Below, piece by piece: positions 34,425 through 44,392 of a stretch of DNA of 64,000 nt. A program made the position numbers and the translations under genes. The DNA comes from an uncultured Clostridia bacterium (lineage in GTDB: Bacteria; Bacillota; Clostridia; Oscillospirales; Acutalibacteraceae): assembly GCA_930990065.1 (NCBI GenBank), contig CAKNOA010000004.1:1-64000 (forward strand). The letters run 5' to 3'. Below the pieces are notes generated by a model. That model saw only the letters and a program-made list of their open reading frames with translations. It ran no database searches and had not been told where the DNA came from. The number at the start of each line of letters is the position of its first letter. The stretch's first letter is position 1.

Positions 34425-34460
34425 AAAAAGCCCGGATCGGCAAAGATCCGGGCTTTTTTT
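34425..34460 (+). terminator. mgtE terminator
   Basis: GCCCGGATC/GATCCGGGC perfect 9-bp stem (34430-34438 with 34445-34453) followed by seven T. Confidence 0.9.
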
Positions 34461-34589
34461 GTCCCCAGTATTCTTTACTTCTGAAAGCCGATATGCTAAG
34501 ATAAACAAAGCATCCCTTTTCTTTTTTTGTGATAAACATGCATGTTTCCGGCCATTTTGAGCCGAAGCGATAAGGAGAGACGTACTTTT

Positions 34590-35624
34590 ATGCAAAACCC
34601 CATGACTTGGAATCGAAAATTGCCCACCCCCGAAGCGGTCAAGGCAGAATTTCCTCTGCGCCCCGATTTGATTGAAAAAAAGGCGGCCCGCGACAAAGAA
34701 ATTGAACGCATTTTTACCGGGGAAGACTCCCGCATGATTTTGATCATTGGGCCCTGTTCGGCGGATCGGGAAGATGCCGTGCTGGATTACATCTACCGGT
34801 TGTGTCCGGTACAGGAAAAAGTAAAAGATAAGCTTTTGTTGATCCCCCGTATTTATACGAACAAACCCCGCACCACCGGGGACGGCTATAAGGGCATGTT
34901 CCATCAGCCGGACCCCACGGAGAAGGCCGATATGACCCGCGGCGTACTGGCGGTACGGGATCTTCACTGCCGTGCGTTGGAAGAAACCGGCTTTTCTTGT
35001 GCCGATGAAGCACTGTACCCGGAGAACTATGAATTTTTGTCGGACGTGCTCGCTTATGTGGCGATTGGCGCCCGTTCGGTGGAAAACCAACAGCACCGCT
35101 TGTGCGCCAGCGGGTTCCAGGTGCCGGTGGGCATGAAAAACCCCACCAGCGGCGACATCAGCGTGATGCTCAATTCCATCACGGCGGCCCAGCATCCCCA
35201 CGTATTCGAATACCGTGGGTGGGAAGTGGAAACTTCCGGCAATCCCTTGGCCCATGCGATTTTGCGCGGTTCGGTGGACAGCGACGGAAAGAATATCCCC
35301 AACTACCACTATGAAGATTTGATCAAGTTGTGCACCCGCTACGAGGAAAAAAATCTGCGGAACCCGGCGATTATTGTCGACGCCAACCACTCCAATTCCG
35401 GCAAACAGTATTTGGAACAAATCCGCATCTGCAAAGAAGTGTTGCATTCGTGCCGGCACCACGCTGGGATCCAGCACATGGTCAAAGGTTTCATGATCGA
35501 AAGCTATTTGGTCGATGGCAACCAAAAAGTAGGCGGTGGCTGCTACGGGCAGTCGATTACCGACCCCTGTTTGGGATGGGAAAAAAGCGAACGGCTGATC
35601 TACGACCTGGCCGATTTGCTGTAA
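34590..35624 (+). CDS. aroF: 3-deoxy-7-phosphoheptulonate (DAHP) synthase, class I
   Basis: A 344-residue first enzyme of the shikimate pathway, condensing PEP and erythrose 4-phosphate. Motifs typical of the AroF/AroG/AroH class are LIIGPCSADREDAVLDYI, PRIYTNKPRTTGDGYKGM, GARSVENQQHRLCASG, VPVGMKNPTSGD and IIVDANHSNSGKQ. An in-frame ATG at 34542 is ignored because AAGGAGAGA lies 9 bp before 34590. Monocistronic between two terminators. Which aromatic amino acid inhibits it cannot be told, so the symbol is provisional. Confidence 0.92.
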   Translation: MQNPMTWNRKLPTPEAVKAEFPLRPDLIEKKAARDKEIERIFTGEDSRMILIIGPCSADREDAVLDYIYRLCPVQEKVKDKLLLIPRIYTNKPRTTGDGYKGMFHQPDPTEKADMTRGVLAVRDLHCRALEETGFSCADEALYPENYEFLSDVLAYVAIGARSVENQQHRLCASGFQVPVGMKNPTSGDISVMLNSITAAQHPHVFEYRGWEVETSGNPLAHAILRGSVDSDGKNIPNYHYEDLIKLCTRYEEKNLRNPAIIVDANHSNSGKQYLEQIRICKEVLHSCRHHAGIQHMVKGFMIESYLVDGNQKVGGGCYGQSITDPCLGWEKSERLIYDLADLL

Positions 35625-35630
35625 GAAAGC

Positions 35631-35665
35631 AAAAATACCCAACGCTTTTGCGTTGGGTATTTTTT
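35631..35665. terminator. bidirectional terminator
   Basis: AAAAATACCCAACGC (35631-35645) pairs with GCGTTGGGTATTTTT (35650-35664), perfect 15 bp with a TTTT loop. It overlaps the stop codon of the convergent acetyltransferase gene. Confidence 0.88.
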
Positions 35666-36287
35666 ATTTACGATTCTTTTTTAACGTCTCTTCAATTTCC
35701 ATTTCCGCCCGATGTAACAGCGTCTGTACCGTGTCCGCCGGTAAGGCGTCTACCGCCACCGGTGGCTGGGGCAAAGCCGGTATGGGATCCTGCAAGGGTA
35801 ATTGCATCACCAATAGATCGTGCCAGGCCCCCTGTTTATACCCGCACTGGGGGTATACCGTCAATTCCTGCCACCCGTTTTTCCGGTGGTATTCGACACT
35901 TTGGGGATTGGGGTACGTAATCAGCGAATAAAACCGGCAATAGCCCTGGGCCGTGAGCAGATCCCTCACACACCGGAACAGGGCGCTGCCTACTCCCGCA
36001 CGGAAAAAATCTTTATGCAGATAAATAGAAAACTCGCAATCCCATCCAAAGGCCGCCCGCTCGCGAAAATGGGATGCATAACTATACCCGGCCGTTTTCC
36101 CGTCGATTTCACACACCAGCCACGGCAAGTCCTGCCGCACGTTGCGAATCCGCCCGGCAAACTCTTCCACCGATGGCACTTCATATTCGAACGTTACCGC
36201 CGTATTCTGTACAAATGGCGCATAAAGCGGCAACAGTGCGGCCGCGTCGCCTGGTACCGCCATTCGCACAATGACCTCGTCAGCCAT
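35664..36287 (-). CDS. GNAT acetyltransferase (phosphinothricin acetyltransferase-like)
   Basis: A 207-residue acetyltransferase resembling the Pat/Bar/MddA family that acetylates phosphinothricin or methionine analogues: VRMAVPGDAAALLPLYAPFV, TAVTFEYEVPSVEEF, GWDCEFSIYLHKDFFRAGVGSAL (acetyl-CoA site) and QSVEYHRKNGW. A C-terminal ~40-residue tail beyond the GNAT fold is Pro/Glu-rich and not seen in typical members. The ATG at 36287 follows GGGGGC. It is 16 bp after nadE and probably cotranscribed. Confidence 0.85.
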   Translation of the reverse strand: MADEVIVRMAVPGDAAALLPLYAPFVQNTAVTFEYEVPSVEEFAGRIRNVRQDLPWLVCEIDGKTAGYSYASHFRERAAFGWDCEFSIYLHKDFFRAGVGSALFRCVRDLLTAQGYCRFYSLITYPNPQSVEYHRKNGWQELTVYPQCGYKQGAWHDLLVMQLPLQDPIPALPQPPVAVDALPADTVQTLLHRAEMEIEETLKKNRK

Positions 36288-36303
36288 GATGGCTGCCCCC
36301 TTT

Positions 36304-38214
36304 TTACAATGTTTCAATTTCTTTTAACCACAGCGTCGCCGACGCATCGCTGGGCATCCGCCAATCGCCCCGGGGCGACAGCGTCACCGACCCCACTTTG
36401 GGGCCGTCAGGCAAACAGCTGCGCTTAAATTGTTGGGCAAAAAACCGGCGGTAGAAGGTTTGCAGCCATTTTTTGATAACCGCTTCTTCGTATTCCCCTT
36501 CAAACGCGTGCAGCGCCATACGGTAAATCTTCCCCGGGGTAAAATTAAACCGCAGCATATAATACAGGAAGAAGTCGTGGAGTTCGTAGGGCCCCACCAA
36601 ATCTTCGGTTTTCTGCGCAATTTTCCCATCCACCGGCGGCAGCAGCTCGGGGCTTACCGGTGTATCCAGAATATCAAACAGCGTTTCTTTGAGGCAATCA
36701 TCCTGACTGTTCACCGCTACATACCGCACCAGATGACGCACCAACGTTTTGGGGATCGATGCGTTTACCGCATACATGCTCATATGGTCGCCGTTATACG
36801 TGGCCCACCCGAGCGCCAGTTCCGACAAGTCCCCGGTCCCGATGACCAGCCCGCCCGCCTGGTTCGCCAAATCCATCAGCACTTGGGTGCGTTCCCGCGC
36901 CTGGCTGTTTTCGTAGGTCACATCGTGCACGTCCGGGTCATGCCCAATGTCGGCAAAATGCACCTGGACAGCCTGCCCGATGGGGATTTCTTTAAAGGAA
37001 ACATGCATCCGCTCGGCCAGCATCGCCGCGTTGCTCTTGGTGCGGCCCGTGGTACCAAAGCACGGCATAGAAACCGCCAAAATACCCTCCCTTGGTAAGC
37101 CCAACTGGTCAAATGCTTCGGCGGTTACCAGCAGCGCCAGGGTGGAATCCAGCCCGCCCGACAGGCCCAGCACCGCACTGCGACCCCGGGTATGGGCCAG
37201 ACGCTTCGCGAGCCCCTGGGCCTGCATGGTTAAAATCATGCGGCAGCGCTGGGAGAGGTCCTGGCCGTTCTGCGGTACAAACGGAAGCGGGGCGATTTCG
37301 CGCTGCCAGTCGCCCTCTTCGGCCTGGGGCAGCACGAAGGGAATCCGCCTAACCGTGTCCCATTTTTCATTGCGCCACGTACTCATGCGGCGGCGTTCCT
37401 GCAACAGCCGCTGGATATCCACGTGGGCCGCGGTGATACCAGTGTCGAACAGCTGGCTTTCGGCCAGAATCGCCCCGTTTTCGGCCACAAGATCGTGACC
37501 GGCAAACACCAGATCGGTGGAAGATTCGCCTTTGCCGGCGTCAGCATAAATATACCCGGCCACCAACCGTCCGCTTTGCCCGGCCACCAACTGCTGCCGG
37601 TAGGCGGCTTTGCCAATGGTTTCGTCGCTGGCCGACAGGTTACAAAGCAGTACGGCCCCGGCCTGGGCCAACCGGGTGCTGGGGGGCTCCGCCACCCACA
37701 AATCTTCGCAAATTTCACACCCAATAATTAAATCCGGTTCATTCTCACAGGCAAACAGCAAATCCGTCCCCAACGGCACCGTCTGCCCGCACAGGGAAAT
37801 CTCCCGATAAGCCGGGCCGGGGGTAAAATGCCGGGCTTCATAAAATTCACTGTAATTGGGTAAATACTGTTTCGGCACCAATCCCAACAGACGCCCTTCA
37901 CACAGGACGGCGGCGCAGTTATACAGGTCGGCATCAACCGCCACGGGAAGTCCCACCAGTAGTAAAAGCGGCAGTTCCGCCGTTTGTTCCAGCAGCCATG
38001 CCAGCGCCTGTTCGGCCCCTAGCAGCAGGCTTTTTTCCCGGAATAAATCGCCACAGGTATACCCCGTCAGGCACAGTTCAGGAAATACTATCACTTCCAC
38101 CCCTTTATCGGCTGCTTCCCGTGCCAAATCCCGCACTTTTTCGGCGTTATACGGGCAATCAGCCACCCGGATAGCCGGTGTAGCAGCGGCCACTTTCAGA
38201 AACCCATCTTTCAT
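36304..38214 (-). CDS. nadE: glutamine-hydrolysing NAD+ synthetase
   Basis: A 636-residue enzyme making NAD+ from nicotinate adenine dinucleotide with glutamine as nitrogen donor. The N-terminal nitrilase-type amidase carries the Glu (FPELCLTGY), Lys (PKQYLPNYSEF) and Cys (IGCEICEDLW) triad; the C-terminal synthetase carries the PP-loop LGLSGGLDSTLAL and the GTGDLSELALGW region. GGAAGGAGA precedes the ATG at 38214. Long two-domain form, as in Mycobacterium and many Firmicutes. Confidence 0.95.
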   Translation of the reverse strand: MKDGFLKVAAATPAIRVADCPYNAEKVRDLAREAADKGVEVIVFPELCLTGYTCGDLFREKSLLLGAEQALAWLLEQTAELPLLLLVGLPVAVDADLYNCAAVLCEGRLLGLVPKQYLPNYSEFYEARHFTPGPAYREISLCGQTVPLGTDLLFACENEPDLIIGCEICEDLWVAEPPSTRLAQAGAVLLCNLSASDETIGKAAYRQQLVAGQSGRLVAGYIYADAGKGESSTDLVFAGHDLVAENGAILAESQLFDTGITAAHVDIQRLLQERRRMSTWRNEKWDTVRRIPFVLPQAEEGDWQREIAPLPFVPQNGQDLSQRCRMILTMQAQGLAKRLAHTRGRSAVLGLSGGLDSTLALLVTAEAFDQLGLPREGILAVSMPCFGTTGRTKSNAAMLAERMHVSFKEIPIGQAVQVHFADIGHDPDVHDVTYENSQARERTQVLMDLANQAGGLVIGTGDLSELALGWATYNGDHMSMYAVNASIPKTLVRHLVRYVAVNSQDDCLKETLFDILDTPVSPELLPPVDGKIAQKTEDLVGPYELHDFFLYYMLRFNFTPGKIYRMALHAFEGEYEEAVIKKWLQTFYRRFFAQQFKRSCLPDGPKVGSVTLSPRGDWRMPSDASATLWLKEIETL

Positions 38215-38239
38215 GATCTGTCTCCTTCCTGCAGATGAA

Positions 38240-38284
38240 AAAAGAATAGCCCCCGCAGCCGCGGCAAAGCCGGGCCGCAGGGGC
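38240..38284 (-). terminator. terminator after the family 2 glycosyltransferase
   Basis: Imperfect GC-rich stem (38249-38265 with 38269-38284); on the minus strand ATTCTTTTTTC follows. Confidence 0.65.
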
Positions 38285-38307
38285 ACAACATTGTTCCTTT
38301 TGTATTC

Positions 38308-39279
38308 TTATACCGCCACCTGACTGCCCAACGGCTGCCGGATAACATCGGTATCAATTTGGCGCAAATAGGGTGCAATATCGCGGCTAATGATCAATTT
38401 CATCGCACGCTGCGCACGCCGGACATTTTCCATCAAATCGCTGCTGCTGTGCTGCCGCATATGCATCTGGATAATGTAGTACACAATACAGTTGCGGGTT
38501 TTGAAACACAGGGTACGGAAGTTGCGCTCGTACTTCTTATACTCGCCGCGTTCCTCCAACATACTCCGCACCATAACCATGGCCCGGAAAAAGTCATTGA
38601 TCTTTTTCGCATCCATGGTATTGAGGGCACTGGTCTTCCGCTGCCGGTAATAATACAGCGGTTTTTTCACAGCCGCCACCCGGTTGGCATAATAAAAGAG
38701 CTGATTATTGATAATCATATCTTCAAAACACATGGTAGGGAACAAAATTTCATGTTCCGTAAACAGTGTTTTGCGGTACATTTTATTCCACAAAAACCCC
38801 TGAATACACCAGTCGTCAATCAGCTTGCGCATGGCGTCTTCCTGGGTAAGTACACCATTAACCCGGCACGGATAAATCATTTTCAGCCCGTTTACAAAAT
38901 CAAATCGGTAATTGCAACAGGCAATATCGGCATCGACATTGGTCGCCGCCTGATATAAACTGCCCAAATACAGCTTACTCATCCGGTCATCGGCATCGGT
39001 AAAAATCACGTATTCCCCCCGTGCCAACGCCAGACCTGCACGGCGTGCCTGTGCCGCCCCGCTGTTTTCCTGGTCCAAAATCCGCATATTAGGCAGTTTT
39101 TCCTGCCACTGTTCCAGTACCTGTAAGGAATGATCGGTGGAGCCGTCATTGACCGCAATGATTTCGAAATCGCGAAAAGTCTGCCGGCTTAGACATTCCA
39201 GGCATTCCCCAACGTAAGATTCCACATTGTAAACGGGAATAATCACACTGACTTTCGGGACATTTTTCATCGTTTCCAT
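38308..39279 (-). CDS. family 2 glycosyltransferase
   Basis: A 323-residue GT-A fold transferase using a nucleotide sugar. The N-terminal VSVIIPVYNVESYVGECLECLSRQ, NDGSTDHS and the metal-binding FTDADDR are visible; no membrane helix. Likely adds sugars to a capsule, teichoic acid or lipid carrier, but it is isolated from any polysaccharide cluster, so the product is unknown. The ATG at 39279 follows GGCAGGA; an upstream in-frame ATG at 39339 lacks a site. Confidence 0.88.
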   Translation of the reverse strand: METMKNVPKVSVIIPVYNVESYVGECLECLSRQTFRDFEIIAVNDGSTDHSLQVLEQWQEKLPNMRILDQENSGAAQARRAGLALARGEYVIFTDADDRMSKLYLGSLYQAATNVDADIACCNYRFDFVNGLKMIYPCRVNGVLTQEDAMRKLIDDWCIQGFLWNKMYRKTLFTEHEILFPTMCFEDMIINNQLFYYANRVAAVKKPLYYYRQRKTSALNTMDAKKINDFFRAMVMVRSMLEERGEYKKYERNFRTLCFKTRNCIVYYIIQMHMRQHSSSDLMENVRRAQRAMKLIISRDIAPYLRQIDTDVIRQPLGSQVAV

Positions 39280-39420
39280 AAATCCTGCCCTTTCCAAAAT
39301 AAAACAACCCTTTTCGATTGTTTTCCCCTGTTCGTACACAACACCGCACTTTTCATAATTATGTACGGTTTTATTTTCGCAGATTTCATAGAAAAAGTCA
39401 AGGTTATTCCATAGACAAAT

Positions 39421-39455
39421 AAAGAGGAATCCATTTTCCCTGGATTCCTCTTTTT
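39421..39455. terminator. terminator of the VanW-domain gene
   Basis: AAAGAGGAATCCA (39421-39433) pairs with TGGATTCCTCTTT (39441-39453), perfect 13 bp, flanked by A and T runs. Confidence 0.88.
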
Positions 39456-39467
39456 CGTCATATTGCT

Positions 39468-41225
39468 TTAATCGCCGCTATTTTCTGTTGTACCTGGCTC
39501 ATTTTCAGGATCCGGCGACGATTCCGAAGTCTCCGGACTTGGAGAGGGTTCTTCTGGTTTCGGCGTTGGTGTCGGGGTAGGAGTCGGTTCCGGCGTCGGA
39601 GTAGGCTTGGGAGTCGGTTCCGGCGTCGGAGTAGGCTTGGGAGTCGGTTTCGGGGTCGACGTGGGTTTCGGCGTAGGTTTCGGGGTTGAAGACGTTCCTA
39701 CCGAACCGCTGGTTTTCCCGGACGCCACCGCTTTTTTCACATCGGCTACATCCACTCCCGGTCCATAGTGATAAATGGTGGAAAGGGCGCGGTACGTAGA
39801 TGACGGCAAGCTTTCTGTTTTGACCACCTGGCCGTTTTTATAGTATACGCGGCTGGCTGTGGCCGTCCGGCCGGCGTTCCCCTGCCGGTACAGTTCAAAC
39901 GTGCCGGCTTTCAGGGACGAATCATACACATACTCGGTGCTCGGCTGAGCAATCGTACCCGTCTGCTGGGAATATACACTGATTTTATCCCACGTATCGG
40001 GTTTGTAACCATACAACGTTACGGTCAACTGAGTGCCGCTCATCCCGGCCGAAATATAAATGGGATATTCGGTATTATTTCGGAACACAAAATCTAGTGC
40101 AGGATAATCCACCGTGGCATCCTGCCCAATATCCACATACGTCGATGGCCAAGTGTGGTTATACCGCGTGACGATTTCCAGCCCGGAACGGGCTACAGCC
40201 CCATATAGCGTGGTGCTGGCCTGGCAGATCCCACCGCCATACTGCTGGGTCGATTTACCGCCCACAATGGCGCCTGCCTGCTGATACCCCAGAGACCCAT
40301 TGGTCGTATCCCCGGTGGCCGTATTAAACGAGAATGTCTCGCCCGGCTGTACCACACTGCCGTTAATGGAAGCTAGCGCCAGACTCATATTGTGGTTCCC
40401 GGCCGCGGTATTCGTCGAATACGTGCTGAACGTGCCCAGCTTTTGGATATGACCGGCCACGTCGCTTTCGCTCTTTTCAAAGGGAATTTCTTCCACCGGC
40501 GCTTCCAGCTTGGTTTCTTTGTTTTCTTCCAAGGCTGCCAGTACCTGTTTAACCAGCTTTTCCCGGTCTACCTTCAGGCCTTTTTTGCCATCGGTATACG
40601 TAAACGTTCCGGTAGCACTATCAAACGCCTTGATGGTGGCATTCTCCGGATCGCGGTCGATGGCATCGGCAAAGGTATCGACCTTTTTCTGTACGGCTTC
40701 CTTATCAAAGGAAACTTCCACGGGATAATCCACGCCTTTGGTGCTCTGGGACACTTTCTGCGAAGACGTGCCCGAGGATTCCATGGCAGAAGACGGCGTT
40801 TCTTTTACCAGCGAAGCTTTTGCCTTTTCAAAGGCACCGGCGATATCTGCCTGTACCCCGGCTTCTTCACTGGTAATGGTCATGCTCTCTTTGCCATAAG
40901 TTACTGTAACCGAAGCATGTGGCACCTGCAGGGATTCTTCCTTTTCCACCGCTTTTTTGGCCTCTTCTTGAGTCATACCGGCCACCGAAACTCCTCCAAT
41001 GGTGGTACCCGACGCATACACTTCTTCGGTTTCCTTCTGGCTTTCCTGCTGGGTAACTTCCTGCGTCGAAGCGCTTCCTCCGCCCGGGAAGGTCATAAGG
41101 CCACTGGCTAAGAGCGCAGCCACAACAACAATCCCCACTACCAACACACAACATACGGCGATAATAATGGGACGTTTAGATTTAGATGAATGCGAAAAAA
41201 TATCACGGGATTCTTTTGGGTCCAT
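39468..41225 (-). CDS. VanW-family protein with Pro/Thr-rich tail
   Basis: A 585-residue membrane-anchored surface protein. Helix at about 22-45; two peptidoglycan-binding-4-like repeats ([36 protein letters not shown]); the VanW domain (about 270-420, [17 protein letters not shown] and [17 protein letters not shown]); a G5-like strand segment; then a [10 protein letters not shown] tail (about 515-585) that may span or bind the wall. VanW proteins are linked to envelope maintenance but their activity is undefined. GGAGG lies about 12 bp before the ATG at 41225; a GTG at 41237 overlaps that site. Confidence 0.88.
   Translation of the reverse strand: MDPKESRDIFSHSSKSKRPIIIAVCCVLVVGIVVVAALLASGLMTFPGGGSASTQEVTQQESQKETEEVYASGTTIGGVSVAGMTQEEAKKAVEKEESLQVPHASVTVTYGKESMTITSEEAGVQADIAGAFEKAKASLVKETPSSAMESSGTSSQKVSQSTKGVDYPVEVSFDKEAVQKKVDTFADAIDRDPENATIKAFDSATGTFTYTDGKKGLKVDREKLVKQVLAALEENKETKLEAPVEEIPFEKSESDVAGHIQKLGTFSTYSTNTAAGNHNMSLALASINGSVVQPGETFSFNTATGDTTNGSLGYQQAGAIVGGKSTQQYGGGICQASTTLYGAVARSGLEIVTRYNHTWPSTYVDIGQDATVDYPALDFVFRNNTEYPIYISAGMSGTQLTVTLYGYKPDTWDKISVYSQQTGTIAQPSTEYVYDSSLKAGTFELYRQGNAGRTATASRVYYKNGQVVKTESLPSSTYRALSTIYHYGPGVDVADVKKAVASGKTSGSVGTSSTPKPTPKPTSTPKPTPKPTPTPEPTPKPTPTPEPTPTPTPTPKPEEPSPSPETSESSPDPENEPGTTENSGD
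39581..39649. repeat. 30-bp tandem repeat in the VanW gene tail
   Basis: Two identical 30-bp units (39581-39610 and 39611-39640) plus a 9-bp start of a third. They encode the [10 protein letters not shown] decapeptide repeat. Confidence 0.85.
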
Positions 41226-41410
41226 TTCTCTATGCACCTCCGAATGAGTAAAATCTCCAAATCATCAAACGGCAGGCTCTCTCCTGCATGTCTATTATAA
41301 GCACATGGCCCCCGAAAAGTAAAGTTAAATCTCTGTTACTTTTATAGGGAATAAGGAACCGCCGGCATGGATTTTTCTTGCCGGCTGCATGGCTATTTTG
41401 GCAGGGCTGT

Positions 41411-41418
41411 GCTATAAT
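41411..41418 (+). promoter_or_regulatory. extended -10 promoter upstream of the UgtP-like gene
   Basis: TGCTATAAT is a TGn-extended -10 with a perfect TATAAT (41413-41418), about 90 bp before the ATG. No good -35. Confidence 0.45.
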
Positions 41419-41505
41419 CTAAGAAAAAGCACCGATCCATATTGCCTTGGTGTATGAAAGCGGGATTGCCTCCCCTTTCCTTTTTAAACAAAGAGGAGAA
41501 CGAAC

Positions 41506-42624
41506 ATGAGAATTTTAATTTTGACGGCGGCCACTGGCGGCGGCCATATTCGCGCTTCCCGGGCCGTGGAACATTACCTAAATGAACATATGCCCGACTC
41601 CCAAACCCAGGTGGTCGATGCGCTCAAATGCATCAGTGCTATTTTTGATAAAACCATTTGCGATGGGTACCATTTCCTCGCTACCAAACAGCCGAAAGTT
41701 TTTGGCAAACTATATGAACAGACCAACCGGGAAACCGCCCTGTCGCGGTTTGTCCCGCTGATTAACAGCATGGTTGCCCGCCGGTTGCTGCCCACGATTG
41801 AAGACTTTCATCCCGATATTATTTTGACCACCCACCCGTTTGTCAATGAAATGGTATCGGAACTGAAAGAAAAAGGGAAGATTTCTCAACCGCTGATTTG
41901 TATTCTCACCGATTACAGCCCGCACCGGGCCTGGGTTGCCAAAAATGTGGACGCCTACGTGGTGGCCAGCGAAGATATGGTACCGGCCTTGGCCGATATG
42001 GGCGCCCCCAAAGACCGCATTTTCCCGTTTGGCATTCCGGTATTCAGCCAGTTCTTTTCCCAGGCCAACCGGGAAGAACTGCTGGAAGAATTTGGGCTTG
42101 AAAAGGGCTTGCCCACGGTTTTGTTCATGGCCGGGTCTTTTGGCGTGACCAATATTTTGCAGATTTACCGCGATGTGGTAGCACTGCCGGATGCTTTCCA
42201 ACTGATTGTCATCACCGGCCGCAACCAGAAACTCTATGACGCCCTGGAAAAAGAAATCGTTCACAGCCCGAAAAAGACAAAATTGATCTTCTTTACCAAC
42301 GAAGTAGAAAAATACATGAAGGTCAGCGATTTGATTGTGACGAAACCCGGTGGGCTTACGGTTTCGGAAGCCCTGGCATGCAACCTGCCGCTGGCCGTCT
42401 TTGACGCGATTCCCGGCCAGGAAGAAGAAAACGCCGACTTTTTGCTGTCCCACGACATGGCGGTTCATATGAAAAAAGGTGACAATTGCGCCAAAGCCAT
42501 TCAGCTGCTATTACAGGATGAAGAACGCCTGAACCGTATGCGCCGCAGCTGTGAAAAGTTCGATAAATCCCAGTCGATCCCGCATTTGATGGCGCTGATG
42601 GAAAAACTTACCGCCAAAAAATAA
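41506..42624 (+). CDS. UgtP/MGDG-synthase-like diacylglycerol glycosyltransferase
   Basis: A 372-residue GT28-fold enzyme. The N-terminal MGDG-synthase domain has LTAATGGGHIRASRAVEHYL, and the C-terminal UDP-sugar site has VTKPGGLTVSEALACNLPL. Such enzymes transfer glucose or galactose to diacylglycerol at the inner membrane leaflet, making glycolipids and, in some Firmicutes, the lipoteichoic acid anchor. GAGGAGAACGAAC precedes the ATG. Monocistronic; convergent with fur. Confidence 0.87.
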   Translation: MRILILTAATGGGHIRASRAVEHYLNEHMPDSQTQVVDALKCISAIFDKTICDGYHFLATKQPKVFGKLYEQTNRETALSRFVPLINSMVARRLLPTIEDFHPDIILTTHPFVNEMVSELKEKGKISQPLICILTDYSPHRAWVAKNVDAYVVASEDMVPALADMGAPKDRIFPFGIPVFSQFFSQANREELLEEFGLEKGLPTVLFMAGSFGVTNILQIYRDVVALPDAFQLIVITGRNQKLYDALEKEIVHSPKKTKLIFFTNEVEKYMKVSDLIVTKPGGLTVSEALACNLPLAVFDAIPGQEEENADFLLSHDMAVHMKKGDNCAKAIQLLLQDEERLNRMRRSCEKFDKSQSIPHLMALMEKLTAKK

Positions 42625-42655
42625 AAAAGCCGGGCCTTTTTAGGCCCGGTTTTTT
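42623..42655. terminator. bidirectional terminator
   Basis: CCGGGCC/GGCCCGG stem (42630-42636 with 42643-42649) between A and T runs; shared by the UgtP-like gene and fur. Confidence 0.88.
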
Positions 42656-43061
42656 ATGTTTTTTCGTTCTTTTTCTCTTTTTCGCGGCAACTGGGACACG
42701 TACCATATAACGTTAGGTTGTGGCTTTCAATGGAAAAGCCTGTTTCTTCGCTCAGCTGTTTTTCCACCGCTTCCAGCGGGCAGTGCGTCAGCCGCACTTT
42801 CTTCTGGCAGTTCAGGCAAATCAGATAATGGCCGTGGCGGTCCTGCAGCCCATATAAGGAAACACCGCCTTCGGTCAATTCTTTTTGTACCGCACCTTCT
42901 TCCACCATGCGTTCTACATTGCGGTACACGGTCGAAAGGGCCAACCGGGGAAACTGGGGCTGCAGCTTAGAAAATAGCTGTTCGGCACTCAGGGGCTCTT
43001 CGGCATGCGCCAGCGCTTCCAGCAGTGCTGTCCGCTGCTTTGTCTGCCGTCGTTCCTGCAT
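42654..43061 (-). CDS. Fur-family metalloregulator
   Basis: A 135-residue repressor: winged helix at about 1-80 (LSAEQLFSKL..LALSTVYRNVERM), then a dimerisation domain with His-rich metal site (YGLQDRHGHYLICLNC). Two CxxC pairs (CLNC and CPSC) supply the structural zinc site. Whether it is Fur, Zur or PerR cannot be decided by eye. It has its own strong promoter (43088-43116). Confidence 0.9.
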   Translation of the reverse strand: MQERRQTKQRTALLEALAHAEEPLSAEQLFSKLQPQFPRLALSTVYRNVERMVEEGAVQKELTEGGVSLYGLQDRHGHYLICLNCQKKVRLTHCPLEAVEKQLSEETGFSIESHNLTLYGTCPSCREKEKKNEKT

Positions 43062-43087
43062 ATAGCTTGCCCCCTTTCCTAGGGTTC

Positions 43088-43116
43088 ATTATAGCCCTTT
43101 CCCGCTGAAAATGCAA
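43088..43116 (-). promoter_or_regulatory. fur-family gene promoter
   Basis: On the minus strand TTGCAT (43111-43116), exact 17-bp spacer, TATAAT (43088-43093); about 27 bp before the start codon. Confidence 0.75.
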
Positions 43117-43218
43117 ACGGCGGGGTACCGCAAAAAGGGAAAAAGGTGTATAATGGTTTTTGTATGTACCCGGGCAAACCACCGGGAAAAATTCTGCCAA
43201 AACCGGAGTATGAAATCC

Positions 43219-44358
43219 ATGGACCGTGAAATCTATCTTGATAACAGCTCGACGACTTGCGTTTGTCCGCAGGCCGCCGAAAAAGTCCTTACCATGATGA
43301 CCCAGTGTTACGGGAACCCCTCTTCCCTGCATCACAAGGGAAATGAAGCGTTGCGGGAACTATCAAGCGCCCGGGAACAGATCGCCCGGGTTTTGCACGC
43401 ATCGCCCGAAGAAATTCTGTTTACCAGCGGCGGCACCGAAGCGAATAACCTGGCGGTATTCGGCGCAGCGAAAGCCGGACAGAAACGGGGCCGCCATATT
43501 GTCACCACCGCTTTTGAGCACAGTTCCGTACTCGCGTGTATGCAGCAGCTGGAAAAAGAAGGCTGGTCGGTCACCTACATAAAGCCAGACCGGCAGGGCC
43601 ACATTACGGCCGAACAGGTCGAAGAGGCCATTACCCCCGACACGGTACTCGTCAGCATAATGGCCGTCAACAACGAAATCGGGACCTTACCGCCCTTACA
43701 GGCAGTGCCCGCCGCGATCCGGCGCCAAAAGGCCCCGGCCCGTTTCCACGTGGACGCCGTACAGGCTTTTGGCAAAATGCCGCTGAACCCCGGCCGTATG
43801 GGCATTGACCTGCTCACCTGCAGCTCCCATAAAATTCACGGCCCCAAAGGGGCCGGCGCGCTGTATCACCGCCGGGGCATGCATATTTTGCCGCGGCAAT
43901 TTGGCGGCGAACAGGAAAACCGCCTGCGTCCCGGCACGGAAGCCGTACCGGCCTTGTGCGGGTTTGGAGCCGCCGCCGCGGCTTTACCGCCCCTTGCTGA
44001 TTGGCACCGCAAGATGGAGGAATTAAACACCCTGGCGCGCCGGGAACTGGCGGCTATAGACGGCGTTATTCTGCATTCGCCGGAAGATGCGCTGCCGTGT
44101 ATCTTGCACATCAGCGCCGGGCATGTGCGGGCCCAGACCATGCTCAACTATTTATCCCAGCGGGGCATCTTCGTTTCGTCCGGCTCCGCCTGTGCCAAAG
44201 GGGCCCGCAGCCACGTGCTGGTGGCCATGGGCCTGCCGCAAAAAGAAATTGATTCGTCGTTGCGGATCAGCTTTTCGTATGAAAACACACCGGATGACAT
44301 CCACGCCCTGTGTGCCGCTTTGCAAAGCGGGCTGCGGGACCTAATTGCCCGTCCGTAA
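43219..44358 (+). CDS. cysteine desulfurase (NifS/IscS family)
   Basis: A 379-residue PLP enzyme that removes sulfur from cysteine. PLP lysine is Lys205 (CSSHKIHGPKGAG); the persulfide-forming cysteine is Cys325 in the loop SSGSACAKGAR. It starts with the family signature IYLDNSSTT. The ATG at 43219 has GGAG 10 bp upstream. Directly upstream of thiI, it most likely supplies sulfur for tRNA 4-thiouridine, like NifZ in Bacillus. A TATAAT at 43149-43154 may be its -10. Confidence 0.92.
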   Translation: MDREIYLDNSSTTCVCPQAAEKVLTMMTQCYGNPSSLHHKGNEALRELSSAREQIARVLHASPEEILFTSGGTEANNLAVFGAAKAGQKRGRHIVTTAFEHSSVLACMQQLEKEGWSVTYIKPDRQGHITAEQVEEAITPDTVLVSIMAVNNEIGTLPPLQAVPAAIRRQKAPARFHVDAVQAFGKMPLNPGRMGIDLLTCSSHKIHGPKGAGALYHRRGMHILPRQFGGEQENRLRPGTEAVPALCGFGAAAAALPPLADWHRKMEELNTLARRELAAIDGVILHSPEDALPCILHISAGHVRAQTMLNYLSQRGIFVSSGSACAKGARSHVLVAMGLPQKEIDSSLRISFSYENTPDDIHALCAALQSGLRDLIARP

Positions 44359-44392
44359 AGAAAATCCGATTGCATCGAGAAGGTGAGGAACC

